In this document: positions 46,109 to 57,802 of the stretch, piece by piece | Numbering within the stretch: the first letter of the stretch is position 1 | Layout: each line of letters starts with the position of its first letter | Source of the DNA: Mesostigma viride | Lineage: Eukaryota > Streptophyta > Mesostigmatophyceae > Mesostigmatales > Mesostigmataceae | Direction of reading: 5' to 3' | NCBI GenBank assembly: GCA_009746045.1 | Contig: RPFO01001034.1 | Span: 528,001-592,000, forward strand | Length of the DNA: 64,000 nt | The notes under the pieces: generated by a model | The model's input: only the letters and a program-made list of their open reading frames with translations | Database searches by the model: none | What the model was told of the DNA's origin: nothing | Translations under genes and position numbers: made by a program

Positions 46109-46513
46109 CTAATCGACAGTGAGCATGAAGTCCGGCTCTGTCCACATTTCCAGGAACGCATCCACCAGCATTTCGCGATAAAACTGAGGAAGCCTGGAGG
46201 ATGACCAATGCAACTGGACCATGTAGGTCTCCATTGAGGAAGGGAAAGGAGATATCCAGAAATGTGGCCAGCTAGCATGTGTGTCGATGTATCCGAACGG
46301 CTCGAGCCCGGTATCCATAGGTGGGTAGCAAAAGCCGACCGCCATCTTTCTCGTGCCTGCCTGCGTGCCAGCCGCCGCCGTGATAGCCGCTAAGTCACCC
46401 GTTGCAAGTTTGAGTCTGCTCGCCAACGCTTTCCATGTCGTCAATCCCTTTTGGTCGAACGGACATTTTCTCAGGGCTGCCATTTGCCCCACGAACCTGG
46501 GCCAGTCATTCAA
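46109..46513 (-). pseudogene. X: upstream frame with a second DTHxSWP-type segment
   Basis: An open frame (no ATG; first codon TTG) reads DWPRFVGQMAALRKCPFDQ..., then GYIDTHASWPHFWISPFPSS and REMLVDAFLEMWTEPDF. The latter resembles the DDE-region segment SFMDTHSSWPAFVSCVNLP...DLIAEDFLVLW of the main transposase. It may be an old internal duplication or an upstream exon. The Y copy (51,740-52,146) has a 2-base insertion that shifts the frame. Confidence 0.45.
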
Positions 46514-46906
46514 ATGGTAGATATAACGGTCAGTGTACGGTGGTATTGGTCAGTCACGGGCTCATTGGTAGAAGTCTACTGAAACGGTACAGCCTTAGCT
46601 CCTGAGGCCTCTGTACATGTACCGAGCAGTACGGAGTTTAGCCGATCCGCACGCAGCCGCGCGGGGCGTGCGGGCCGGCCGTTTGTGTGGCTGCCGTTGG
46701 TGGCTTTTGGCGAAAGACGTTCAAAAAATTTTTGCGCGGGATGCTTCCAGGTTCGTCGATCTGCTGAATCCAACGGCGGACAGAGGCAGGTGCAGTGCGT
46801 CATGCGGGTATACGTTGGCACTGTCTCCGTTTGCAAAACGGGGGGATTCCGGGCTTTGCCAGCCTTGGTCATCTGCACATGGTGGTGTGCATTTTCAACG
46901 TTGTAA
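46514..46906. promoter_or_regulatory. Divergent intergenic region between the two X genes
   Basis: About 390 bases between the divergently read transposase part and the accessory gene, repeated in Y (51,347-51,739). It should hold both promoters. No motif is defined here. Confidence 0.4.
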
Positions 46907-49111
46907 ATGCCGAGAAAGGTAGCAGTGCTCCGACCAGCTCACGTGTGCAGTGACGAGGAGGGGGAGCGATTTGATGCAAAAGCGACCGAAGAGGAAAAGC
47001 CGAAACAAAACGTTGGTCCCAAGGAATATGTAAAGACCTTAAGAGTGCAAATAACGACCTTTGGCCGTGCATACCTGGTAGAAGGGTATGTCCTCAAGGA
47101 ACAGGATGGCAAGATGGTGGAGGCGCAGATTGACCGGGTAAAGAAGAGCTGCAGTAACTTTCTAGAAACAGCTCTGGGTGACGACAACCGTGCCGAGCTA
47201 GATAAGACTGTATGAGGCATCATGCTAGGTGCTAGATCCCATGACTGGTAAGCTCACCCCCCAGAAGCCCAAGGGCTCCAAACCCAAAGCTTTAAACGTT
47301 GACGAATTTGTAAGGAAGGAGCTGAGCAGGTGGCTTAGCAACACGAGCTCCAAAAAGCGGCAGAGTGCTGGCGCCGAGGACGAGGATGATGACGGCGACC
47401 TGAAGGAAAATCGACAAGCGCTGGGCGACGTGACGAACATGCCCAAGGTAATAACGCTATCTTTAGCAACAGGAGTCTGCAAGCTTCTTGGTTTTTTCTT
47501 TCATCGCGGGTCTGCTCTTAACCGACTTCCCGAATGTTAACGTCCTTATTCCATGCCCCGCCCTCTGCTTGCAGGCAATTCCTGCTGCCAAGCCGGCGGC
47601 CAAGCCAGCGGCCAAGCCGGAGGTCAAGCCGGAGGTCAAGCCGGAGGCCAAGCCTGTGCAGCATGCCATAGGCTGCCGAGCAGATGAAATTCGGAGACTC
47701 AGAGCTCGGCTCCAAGCCCTTGAGGAGGAAGGGCAGGACGTCGCAGGGTCCGCGCCTCCACGTGTGCAGGCATCGGGTGTGAGGCCGCCGCCTCCGGTGG
47801 CCAAGAAGCTTGTACCGCCGCCCCCTCCCGTTGGCAAGCAGCCTGTCATGCCGCCCCCTCCGGTGGCCAAGAAGTTTGTACCGCCGCCCCCTCCCGTTGG
47901 CAAGCAGCCTGTCATGCCGCCCCCTCCGGTGCCCAACAACGCTATGCAGCCGCCCCCTCCGGTGCCCAACAACACCGTGGAGCCGCCCACTCCGGTGCCC
48001 AAGCTGGCCGACCTGCCAATGCCGTATGGTCTCCCACCTGCTTGTGTGCCTGCCATCGGGCCACTAGTCCGCCCCGATGCCAAATGAGATGTATTCGAGC
48101 CCATCACGTCGCGCCCCGCCATCAACAAGCCGGCCGCCAGCAAGAAGCCGGCCGCCAGCAAGAAGCTGGCTGCAAAGCGAAAGCTTCCTAGTGGTCCCGT
48201 GGACTTGGGGCTTGCGCACTATCTGAGCACCTTACTGCCAACCGCGGTGGTTCAAGAGCGACCGTGCCCTGGTGGTTTCGGAGAAGCACTGCATGGGGCC
48301 TTCGTGGCACAAAGGTACAAGTACGAGCGCGATGGGGCGCGGCCGGCTGCGTATGTTTGGGAACCTAGCAAAGTGGTGGACGTGAAGGCGAAGCTCAAGA
48401 GCCCTTACGGCACGCGGTTTGTGGAGCGCGATGGGGGCTCGCAAATATTGTTTGTTGACTTCGCCACGATGCATGATGGTGACGCCAAGGGCAACGAGAA
48501 TGCGTGGGTCTTGCTGGGCAACGTGACTGACGACGACCTGAGAAGCGCACGTGCGAAATTGAAGGAGAGTTGGGGGCCAGCAGAGAAGGAGGAGGAGGTG
48601 TCGGATGAGTATGTACCGGCCAAGCGGGCGCGGCAGCCACCCAAGGAGAAGGCGTCTGCCGGTGCTCCCTCCGCGCCAGCGATCCCGCCTGCCTCTAGCT
48701 AGCTCTTCGGCCGCAACGGCGTCTGCCGGTGCTCCCTCCGCGCCAGCGATCCCGCCTGCCTCTAGCCCTTCGGCCGCAACGGCGTCTGCCGGTGCTGCCT
48801 CCGCGCCAGCGATCCCGCCTGCCTCTAGTCCTTCGGCCGCAACGGCGTCTGCCGATGCTCCCTCCGCGCCAGCGATCCCGCCTGCCTCTAGTCCTTCGGC
48901 CGCAACGGCGTCTGCCGGTGCTCTTTCTGCACCTCCCGCCATGGCTCCTGTAGCCTCCAGTGAATGTGAACCTCCCGCACCACCAGATCTCACCGAGGCG
49001 GAACTGGAGCTTGCCGCGCTCAAGGCCATGATGGCAAAAGCGCAGCGGAAGGTGGAGCTGGAGCGGCAAGCGAAGGAGTCCCCGAGTCAGACTCCTGATC
49101 CGGTAATTTAG
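46907..49111 (+). pseudogene. CACTA X accessory (TNPA-like) gene, interrupted
   Basis: ATG at 46,907 begins MPRKVAVLRPAHVCSDEEG..., with KEYVKTLRVQITTFGRAYLVEGY and VKKSCSNFLETAL, stop at 47,215. A second frame (47,229-47,450) reads LNVDEFVRKELSRWLSNTSSKKRQSAG...LGDVTNMPK and ends at a GTAATA donor-like site. After a likely intron (about 47,451-47,574) come AKPAAKPEVKPE repeats, a coiled coil (DEIRRLRARLQALEEEGQ) and PPPPVGKQPV repeats. A 24-base insertion near 48,070-48,093 brings in a TGA. Then follow the conserved block (48,199-48,600) and four 21-residue SAPAIPPASSPSAAT repeats. The break at 47,215 and the CTAGCTAG break at 48,696 are shared with Y, so they are older than the two copies. 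Confidence 0.65.
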
Positions 49112-49335
49112 TTGATGTTTTTTTCTGAAGCACGTTTTAGCTATGTAGTGATGTGGTGTTGTCACACCCAATTTGGGCGTCACGTGGCATTGCCATGTGC
49201 GTATATTTTTGTTACTCATGTATGTATCACTCTCATGCTAGGTCATGCATCATACCCACAGGCATAACCCATTTCACCATAGGATGTTTTGCTGGGCAAC
49301 AACTATCTGCCGTGCCTGACTGCCCCCCCCCCCCC

Positions 49336-49689
49336 TGCCTTGCTGCCCTTGTGTCCTCTTCAATGGTGGTGCTCTGTGTGCCTGCACGCCTCCAGAGCAT
49401 GAGTGCTGGCAGTTGTGTGGCTTTGTTCATGCAAAGAAGCATCATTGATCATGATGACACCTGAAGAAGTAAATTAATTGGCTGGGCTTGATGCGGCCTA
49501 AGTTATTTCACAATTGTGTCAACGTCTCGATGAGACGCCCAATGTGGGGCTAAATCCTCATTGTAAATTAAGAGAGACAACTGTAAATGAGATGTATTAT
49601 TATTTCTAATAAAAAAACCATTTGGAATGATGGCCTGTTAAGCTGTTCTTAACAGTGCTTATGTTGTAATGCTGGCAAAATCTGCATTT
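49336..49689. other. X right-side non-coding segment
   Basis: Lies between the accessory gene and the right subterminal repeats and has no gene. The start (49,300-49,335) is the last part shared with Y. Confidence 0.6.
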
Positions 49690-50253
49690 TCCCCTTTTTT
49701 ATCACTGTCATTTTTACCACTTTGTGGCGCTTTTTTACCACCCTCATTTTTACCACTTTGTGGCGTGTTTTTACCACCCTCAGTTTTACCACTTTGTGGC
49801 GTGTTTTTACCACCCTCAGTTTTACCACTTTGTGGCATTTTTAACCACTTTGACAGTAAAGTGGTAAAACTGAGGTGGTAAAAGGGTGGTAGTAAAAGAT
49901 GGTAAAAGGATTTTACCACCTGCTTTGTTCCTAGTGTTTTTCCACTGTTTTATCACTTTTCCCACATTTTTACCACTTTTTCCCCCTTTTTCCCCCTTTT
50001 TCCAATTTTTCGCACTTTTTCCCACTTTTTACCACTTTTTACCACTTTTTACCACTTTTTACCACTTTTTACCACTTTTTACCACTTTTTACCACTTTTC
50101 ACCACTTTTTACCACTTTTTACCACTTTTTACCACTTTTTACCACTTTTTACCACTTTTTACCACTTTTTACCACTTTTTACCACTTTTTACCACTTTTT
50201 ACCACTTTTTACCACCCACTTTTACCACTTTTACCACTGCTGAGTTTCTAGTG
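49690..50253. repeat. CACTA X right subterminal repeat array and terminus
   Basis: Dense ACCACTTTTT decamers (more than 18 in a row at 50,027-50,215), preceded by TTTTTACCACCCTCA/GTTTTACCACTTTGTGGCG units at 49,710-49,850. It ends at the TIR CCACTGCTGAGTTTCTAGTG. Confidence 0.92.
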
Positions 50254-51346
50254 GTGTTGTTGGGCACCGGAGGGGGCGGCTGCATAGCGTTGTTGGGCAC
50301 CGGAGGGGGCAGCATGACAGGCTGCTTGCCAACGGGAGGGGGCGGCGGTACAAACTTCTTGGCCACCGGAGGGGGCGGCATGACAGGCTGCTTGCCAACG
50401 GGAGGGGGCGGCGGTACAAGCTTCTTGGCCACCGGAGGCGGCGGCCTCACACCCGATGCCTGCACACGTGGAGGCGCGGACCCTGCGACGTCCTGCCCTT
50501 CCTCCTCAAGGGCTTGGAGCCGAGCTCTGAGTCTCCGAATTTCATCTGCTCGGCAGCCTATGGCATGCTGCACAGGCTTGGCCTCCGGCTTGACCTCCGG
50601 CTTGACCTCCGGCTTGACCTCCGGCTTGACCTCCGGCTTGGCCGCTGGCTTGGCCGCCGGCTTGGCAGCAGGAATTGCCTGCAAGCAGAGGGCGGGGCAT
50701 GGAATAAGGACGTTAACATTCGGGAAGTCGGTTAAGAGCAGACCCGCGATGAAAGAAAAAACCAAGAAGCTTGCAGACTCCTGTTGCTAAAGATAGCGTT
50801 ATTACCTTGGGCATGTTCGTCACGTCGCCCAGCGCTTGTCGATTTTCCTTCAGGTCGCCGTCATCATCCTCGTCCTCGGCGCCAGCACTCTGCCGCTTTT
50901 TGGAGCTCGTGTTGCTAAGCCACCTGCTCAGCTCCTTCCTTACAAATTCGTCAACGTTTAAAGCTTTGGGTTTGGAGCCCTTGGGCTTCTGGGGGGTGAG
51001 CTCACCAGTCATGGGATCTAGCACCTAGCATGATGCCTCATACAGTCTTATCTAGCTCGGCACGGTTGTCGTCACCCAGAGCTGTTTCTAGAAAGTTACT
51101 GCAGCTCTTCTTTACCCGGTTAATCTGCGCCTCCACCACCTTGCCATCCTGTTCCTTGAGGACATACCCTTCTACCAGGTATGCACGGCCAAAGGTCGTT
51201 ATTTGCACTCTTAAGGTCTTTACATATTCCTTGGGACCAACGTTTTGTTTCGGCTTTTCCTCTTCGGTCGCTTTTGCATCAAATCGCTCCCCCTCCTCGT
51301 CACTGCACACGTGAGCTGGTCGGAGCACTGCTACCTTTCTCGGCAT
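50254..51346 (-). pseudogene. CACTA Y accessory protein, N-terminal part (interrupted by X)
   Basis: Same gene as in X: MPRKVAVLRPAHV... from 51,346, the LNVDEFVRKELSRWL segment (51,024-50,800), KPEVKPE repeats (two more units than X), and PPPPVGKQPV repeats. The frame runs into the end of X at 50,253 after VPNNT and continues at 38,530. So X is an insertion into a coding exon of Y. Confidence 0.7.
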
Positions 51347-52283
51347 TTACAACGTTGAAAATGCACACCACCATGTGCAGATGACCAAGGCTGGCAAAGC
51401 CCGGAATCCCCCCGTTTTGCAAACGGAGACAGTGCCAACGTATACCCGCATGACGCACTGCACCTGCCTCTGTCCGCCGTTGGATTCAGCAGATCGACGA
51501 ACCTGGAAGCATCCCGCGCAAAAATTTTTTGAACGTCTTTCGCCAAAAGCCACCAACGGCAGCCACACAAACGGCCGGCCCGCACGCCCCGCGCGGCTGC
51601 GTGCGGATCGGCTAAACTCCGTACTGCTCGGTACATGTACAGAGGCCTCAGGAGCTAAGGCTGTACCGTTTCAGTAGACTTCTACCAATGAGCCCGTGAC
51701 TGACCAATACCACCGTACACTGACCGTTATATCTACCATTTGAATGACTGGCCCAGGTTCGTGGGGCAAATGGCAGCCCTGAGAAAATGTCCGTTCGACC
51801 AAAAGGGATCGACGACATGGAAAGCGTTCGCGAGCAGACTCAAACTTGCAACGGGTGACTTAGCGGCTATCACGGCGGCGGCTGGCACGCAGGCAGGCAC
51901 GAGAAAGATGGCGGTCGGCTTTTGCTACCCACCTATATGGATACCGGGCTCGAGCCGTTCGGATACATCGACACACATGCTAGCTGGCCACATTTCTGGA
52001 TATCTCCTTTCCCTTCCTCAATGGAGACCTACATGGTCCAGTTGCATTGGTCATCCTCCAGGCTTCCTCAGTTTTATCGCGAAATGCTGGTGGATGCGTT
52101 CCTGGAAATGTGGACAGAGCCGGACTTCATGCTCACTGTCGATTAGTGAGCGGCCAGTGGTCTCACTGCCGCAGGCGTCCCAGCGTGGCTCGATTTGTGC
52201 GCCCGATGGCAACTGGTTAGCCACGGAGGGCCGGCATTGACCATCAACGGTCGATGCCGGCCCTCCATCTAGAGATTGTTTGA

Positions 52284-55200
52284 AATGCGTCAAGGACAGA
52301 CAGTCGACGAGTTTATGTGCGAGGAACCTGACGACGGGTCGGGCAGTGGAGAGGATGCAGCACGCCAGTTTGCTAAAAATTATGACGAAGCAGTGGCCAG
52401 AGTCAAGGACGATACGCCATTGTACCCAAGCTCTTCAAGCAAGGCGTTGATGTTTACATTGCAACTGCTGACTCTAATGGGGGAAAACTCATGGGCTCAG
52501 GTATTTGCAGATGAGCTCTTTAAGCTGTTGGGAAACGTTCTCCCCGCGGGCAACACTCTGCCCGACAGTATCTCGAAGGCACGGAAAGTGATCAAAGGCT
52601 TGGGCTTGGGGTGCAGGGTCTACGATGCCTGCCCATGCGAGGGTTTCTTGTACAAGGACAAGACCACTAAGATCTGCCCTCTTTGCAAGCTGTCGCGGTA
52701 CGAGACTTACACGGACAGAAACGGTGACATCGTCAACTCGCGGAAAGCGCATCGCCAGGTTAGGCACTTCCCCCTGATGGATCGGATTAGGGCCTGGTTC
52801 CGAGTCCCGAACATGGCGGAAGCCCTTCAGTACGCTGCGAACCATGAAAACAGGGAGCCAGACTCATCCACGCGCGTTGTGGACGGCTTGAAAGTCAGGT
52901 TTGCACTTGTTTCTACGCCTTCTGTTATGCAATGTGTGCCAAAGTATCAAGTTCGAGATTTTTCCTCTGGCGCGTATCTTTTGTTTGTACTGCTCTGATG
53001 GATAGCTTTCTTTTTACCTCGGGTGTTTCTTGTGCATGGACCTGTTCGTGCAGACAGCCGTGCCATTCAGCACATCAAGAACAACTGGGACTTTCTCAGC
53101 CAGCCGCGGAACACCATCTTCCTTTTGAAATTTGATGGTGTATGTCCAAGGAGTTTTATGGATACTCACAGCAGTTGGCCAGCCTTTGTATCCTGCGTGA
53201 ACTTGCCCGAGTGGGTCGTGGTCAATGGGCGTTTTTGCCCGATGGTGCTTCTTGTTGGTGCTATGAAGGGGAAGGCGCCGAAAAACATGAGCAGTTTTTT
53301 GGACTTGATCGCTGAGGACTTCCTGGTACTCTGGAAGGGGTATTACATTTGTGATGTGACACTGGACGTGGCCGGTGTTTACACTACGACATTTGTGAGG
53401 TCCATTCTTGCTGGCATAATTCACGACTACCCGGCATACTCCAAGTCACTAAACATTCCAGATGCAGGGTACAATCAATGCGTCCTACATGGTGATCAGT
53501 GGCGTGGGGTTTTTATCTCAAATGGCCGTATCGTTCTCCTTGGCAATGACCGCATGTTTCCCGAGGGTGTGACCCCCGCCGGCCGGCTCACGCTCCTGTT
53601 GTTCAGGAGATGGACCATGCTGGCTACCTGAAGTGCTGTGCTACGCTAAAAAAGCAGCCCGAGCCGTTTCTCAAGTTACCGTACTGGGTTGACCTGAAGA
53701 TCCGTCATTTTATTGACGAGTTCCATCTGTGTCCCAACAACTTCAAGTGGGTCATTCATTGCACAAGCGGTAATTGCTAAACAGTTAACTGTATCCTTTG
53801 ATTGTGATTGTTGCTTGCATACATTGACTGTGGCCTATCTGTTCACATGGAAAGCTGATGTAGTATTGTTTTTTTTTTGTTTTTTTTCTCTTTGTACTAT
53901 ATGCAGGGAAGGCTATGGCGAGTGGGTCACTTCGTGGCAGGCTGAAGGTCCTCGGTATGAACCCGGAGCTGTGGCGGCCTGATGAAGACCGTCCACCGGA
54001 GGGAGACCCTCCACCGGAGGGAGAGGTGGAGGGAGACCCTCCACCGGAGGGAGACCAGGTGGTGCCAAAGTCCACCGAAGAAAGGCCGCAAGAAGAAGAG
54101 GGCGCCAGCACCGCGCCCCGGGTTCCAGCTGACGGCTGAGGAAAAGGCTGATATCAAGCGTAAGTGTGACATTTGGGTTTTATTTTTCCCGTAATTTGGA
54201 GGACTGACTATGGTCTGTGTGATTCACATAGGACTGAATATTTTTTTCGGCTGTCGTGTTCCTACTATATGTTATATTTTTGCGTGTGGTTGTAATGCGC
54301 AGGTCTCGATGACATCATGATGCATAGCCTACCCGACTACTTCACCGGCCGGATCAGTGGCTTGCTCTGCGATGCGAAGAGTACTGAAAAATCCAAGACG
54401 CGTGACAAAATCCTCTACTTTTGCAAGCAACTCCCGACCATCTTGCGTGGGCGGTTAGATGACGATGCACGGCATGCATTTCTCCTTCAATCAGCGGCCT
54501 GGGACTTTGTGTTTTCTAGCGGCGCGGCGACTCAGCAGCAGTTGGATGACTGCGGCGAGATGTTTTTGCTTGCTGCAGTGGCGATGGAGCGTATAGCGCC
54601 AGCGTCTGAGATGGCAAAATCTGTTCATATGATGGCCCACCTGGCCCAGCAAATCCCCTTGTTGGGTCGATGTGACACCCGCACCATGGCGTCGGGCGAG
54701 CGGATGATGGGGGCCATCACGAAAGCTCAGCTGTCCAATATCAATGTGGAGAGCTCCATGGACGGAGCATATCGCAAGTCTGAGGCGCTGACCCATCTGG
54801 CCTATCAAATGGTGAAAACCGGGATGGTAAGTACACGCTAGTGACCGATTTTTTTTTTTTATGGATTTGTGTGCACATTTTGTGTTATGTACGCGCTGCT
54901 TGTGGCCCGGTCATGTGCTGCATGCAGCTAATTTCTGTGCATATTTGCGTGCGCTGCTTGCAATGTCTTATTTGCTTTCTTTTTTTTTTCAGCCAAAAGA
55001 CCGCTACTACATCTGGGACGTCATCCACAAAGACCCGTCCAAGAAGGTCGAGTTGGGGGGGCGCAGCCGCAAGGTCACCAAGTTCTACAGTTTCACCGCC
55101 GCGGAATCCGATGAAGTCTGCGCGATTTTTTTTGGAGTATGCGCTGCCCAATGCGGAGTACAAAGATCCCGAAGTCAACGGCGATGAGGACTACACTACT

Positions 55201-56276
55201 GGTAAGACGCCGCTGTCCTATGATTGTAAGTTGCTATTCTTTGAGCTGATTTTCTTTTAATATATGGAACTTCATCTGATTTCCAAGGACTACTGCCGTT
55301 ATTCTAATTTTTTTCTTGCATTGCTATCTGGCTTTGTATACGATGTGCATGCAGGCGGCCCTTGTGCAGCAACCTCCCATGGCTCAAAGACTGGATTGCA
55401 AGCGGCGATCCGCCGCTGGTCCCGGTCTGACGGGAGCTTGTCCAGGCTGCAGCAGCCGGCGTGCAGCTCAAGGCTGAGGAGTATGATAGGGTGCACTTGT
55501 ACGGTTTCAATTACCGGACAAAAGAAGCTGACAGGAAGCAAGCATGGCGGACTGCAAACTGTGGTGTAGCCTATAAGGAGGGAAGCAGCACTCAGTACGG
55601 CTACCTGACCCACATTCTCGTGGCGAAGCTGGTGCGGCCGGTGGGGAAGTGGACTCAACAGCTTTTGCTGAGAGTAGAGCTTTTCGATGCATCCGCGGTG
55701 GCTTACATTCCTAATCAACGCTTGGTGGTGGTCCGCAGCGCCGAGGCACCACGCACGGCAAAGCTAGTGTGGCCAACATCTGTTAGCTCCGTTGGGTTTG
55801 TGCTGGACCCACGGCATCAGCCCCAGCTTTCGGTCATTCACTGCAAGCTGCCCCGTCACCTGGCAACCGGGTGGGCTTTGGAGAACGAGTTTTTCCAAAG
55901 CACGGCGACAAGGTGGCAGGAAGACATCAGGTACTTCCCACCTGAGCCGCCCGCTGAACCGCCGCCCGCGCCAGCGAGCACGGCGGCAGGACCTTCACGC
56001 GCAGCCCCGCCTCGCAAGAAAAAGAAGCCGCCCGCTGAACGGCAGCCCGCGCCGGCAACCACGGCGGCAGAACCCTCACGCGCAACCCCGCCTCGCAAGA
56101 GAAAGAAGAAATATGAGGCTTTGGCGCCTGCATCACACAAGGGGAAGGAGCCCATGCCCCCGCTGCGCACAAGTGCACGCGCGCGCACGGTCAGGGACTA
56201 TACAGAACAAACCCCTAGCAACGAGGGGAACGACAGTGATTTTAACGGTAGTGATGCCAAGGATGATTATGATTGA
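52284..56276 (+). pseudogene. CACTA Y transposase (TNP2 type), disrupted
   Basis: Same exon order as in X. ATG at about 52,285 (preceded by in-frame TTG); zinc-binding TNP2 region 52,540-52,830; DDE region 53,060-53,600; PPPEGD repeats 53,990-54,060; DUF4218-like exon 54,310-54,830; DRYYIW exon 54,993-55,200; DUF4216-like C-terminal part 55,461-56,276, intact and longer than in X (ends ...SDAKDDYD, TGA). Breaks specific to Y: an extra base in a T-run near 55,126 shifts the frame, and a 9-base insertion near 55,425 brings TGA. Y is thus also non-coding for full transposase, but the lesions differ from those of X. Confidence 0.86.
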
Positions 56277-56912
56277 TGTGCTAGCGCCAGCATTTTGCGG
56301 CTTCATTAGATGCTGCACACAAGTGGAAGGAGCCCATCCCTCCGTTTTGCTTTTAGGTGTGCAAGGCTATACGGAGACTATCCCTCTAGTATGAGGAGAT
56401 TGACATGTTGACAGTGGTGATGGTATGGATGAGTCGGATAGATGTGCAAGGACTGTCGTGTTTACGTTGACCAACATCCTACTCACTTGATAATCATGCC
56501 GATATTATATTGAATAAAGATGCATCATTCATTGTTTGGGCCAAGTGCACGCGCGCGCACGGTCAGGGACTATACAGAACAAACCCCTAGCAACGAGGGG
56601 AATGACAGTGATTTTAACGGTAGTGATGCCAAGGATGATTATGATTGATGTGCTAGCGCCAGCATTTTGCGGCCTCATTAGATGCTGCACAAAAGTGGAA
56701 GGAGCCCATCCCTCCGTTTTGCTTTTAGGTGTGCAAGGCTATACGGAGACTATCCCTCTAGTATGAGGAGATTGACATGTTGACAGTGGTGATGGTATGG
56801 ATGAGTCGGATAGATGTGCGAGGACTGTCGTGTTTACGTTGACCAACATCCTACTCACTTGATAATCATGCCGATATTATATTGAATAAAGATGCATCAT
56901 TCATTGTTTGGG
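56172..56912 (+). repeat. About 370-bp tandem duplication at the 3' end of the Y transposase
   Basis: The segment from AAGTGCACGCGCGCGCACGG (56,172) to TTCATTGTTTGGGCC (about 56,542) is repeated at about 56,543-56,912 with a few substitutions. It duplicates the transposase C-terminal codons and 3' UTR, including an AATAAA at about 56,513. X has one copy with a deletion. Confidence 0.9.
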
Positions 56913-56937
56913 CCTAAACTGACTTGTTGTCGGTTCA

Positions 56938-57332
56938 GCCCTTGTATTTTTTACCACTTTTGTGCTCGTCGTGGTGTTCTCTTACCACTTTGGCCACTTT
57001 TGCCACTTTTTATCACCTTTTACCACTTTTTACCACCTTTTACCACCCATTACCACTTTTACCACCTCTAAGGCCGTGTTTTAGGTGGTAAAAGTTGCTT
57101 TAGGCCGTGTTTTAGGTGGTATTTTTTTATCACTTTTTATCACTTTTTATCACTTTTTATCACTTTTTATCACTTTTTATCACTTTTTATCACTTTTTAT
57201 CACTTTATATCGCTTTATATCACTTTATACCACTTTTTCGGTGGTTTTACCACCCTCGAGGTGGTAAAAAGTGATAAAAAGTGATAAAAAGTGGTAAAAG
57301 TGGTATTTTTTACCACTTCTGAGTTCCTAGTG
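56938..57332. repeat. CACTA Y left subterminal repeats and terminus
   Basis: TTACCACTTTT and TTATCACTTTT arrays in both orientations, homologous to 38,531-38,760 plus 40,854-40,980 of X but without the 2.1-kb insert. The terminus lies at 57,313-57,332. Confidence 0.9.
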
Positions 57333-57354
57333 TTCGTGAACATCAGACGATGAG

Positions 57355-57802
57355 TACCGTAGTGGTCAAAATCACTTTGCGACAAACCTACTTTGCGACC
57401 CAAAAACAGGGTGAAATTTATAGTTTGCGACCCAAAATGAAGGCAAAGTTTTAGATTTGCGAGCCCATCGACTTGTTTATGGTCAGTGGCAGGTACTCGA
57501 TGTTGTAAATTTATAGGCTAGCAGGCTTGACTGCCTGCTGGCCTGCCGGCCTCCCCGCTCTTCTGCCATCGTGCCAAGACAACGTGCATGGCTGCACAAG
57601 CCTTTGGCTTTCGCATGACAAGTGACAAAAGGCGCGAAAGTTTTGGCGCCACGCGTTCGTTCTACCTGTCTGCGTGCGGCACGGCGCAGGCGCGACGCGG
57701 TAAGTTTTGAACTTTGCGACCCAAAATGAAGCCCATGAAAAGTAGTTTGCGAGGTCGATTCGCAAAGAGGTTTGTCGCAAAGTGATTTTGACCACTACGG
57801 TA
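57355..57802. mobile_element. MITE with TA target duplication and about 33-bp TIRs
   Basis: The element spans 57,357-57,800 (444 bp). It starts CCGTAGTGGTCAAAATCACT and ends with the exact inverse over about 33 bases. TA is at 57,355-57,356 and 57,801-57,802. The source copy at about 20,405-20,412 reads GAGTACATGG on the minus strand without the insert: an empty site. TA duplication points to the Tc1/mariner superfamily. There is no transposase. Confidence 0.94.

Larger units (their letters stand above)
38531..50253. mobile_element. CACTA (En/Spm) transposon X, inserted into its own family member Y
   Basis: The left terminus is CACTAGGAACTGAGAAGTGG at 38,531-38,550. The right terminus at 50,234-50,253 reads inward CACTAGAAACTCAGCAGTGG. 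Flanks show a GT duplication (38,529-38,530 and 50,254-50,255; GGT if the last G is shared). Both ends carry arrays of ACCACTTTTT / TGGTAAAAAG subterminal repeats, the usual binding sites of CACTA accessory protein. It contains a TNP2-type transposase (minus, 41.2-46.5 kb) and a divergent accessory gene (plus, 46.9-49.1 kb). Removing two later insertions (38,762-40,850 and 41,991-42,677) leaves about 8.9 kb. Confidence 0.93.
50254..57332 (-). mobile_element. CACTA element Y, left and central part (inverted relative to X)
   Basis: The left terminus of Y, read on the minus strand from 57,332, is CACTAGGAACTCAGAAGTGG. It is followed by subterminal repeats (56,940-57,312), transposase (on the plus strand of the window, 51.7-56.3 kb) and the divergent accessory gene (51,346 down to 50,254). 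Position p in Y matches about 98,255 minus p in X through the central region. TTC follows the terminus (57,333-57,335) and the GT2-derived flank begins there. X sits at 50,253/50,254. Confidence 0.92.

Noticed and set aside
37000-57332. Whole palindrome as an assembly foldback artefact
   Set aside because: X and Y differ by many indels and substitutions, and X has its own TIRs and target duplication; a real nested insertion explains it better.
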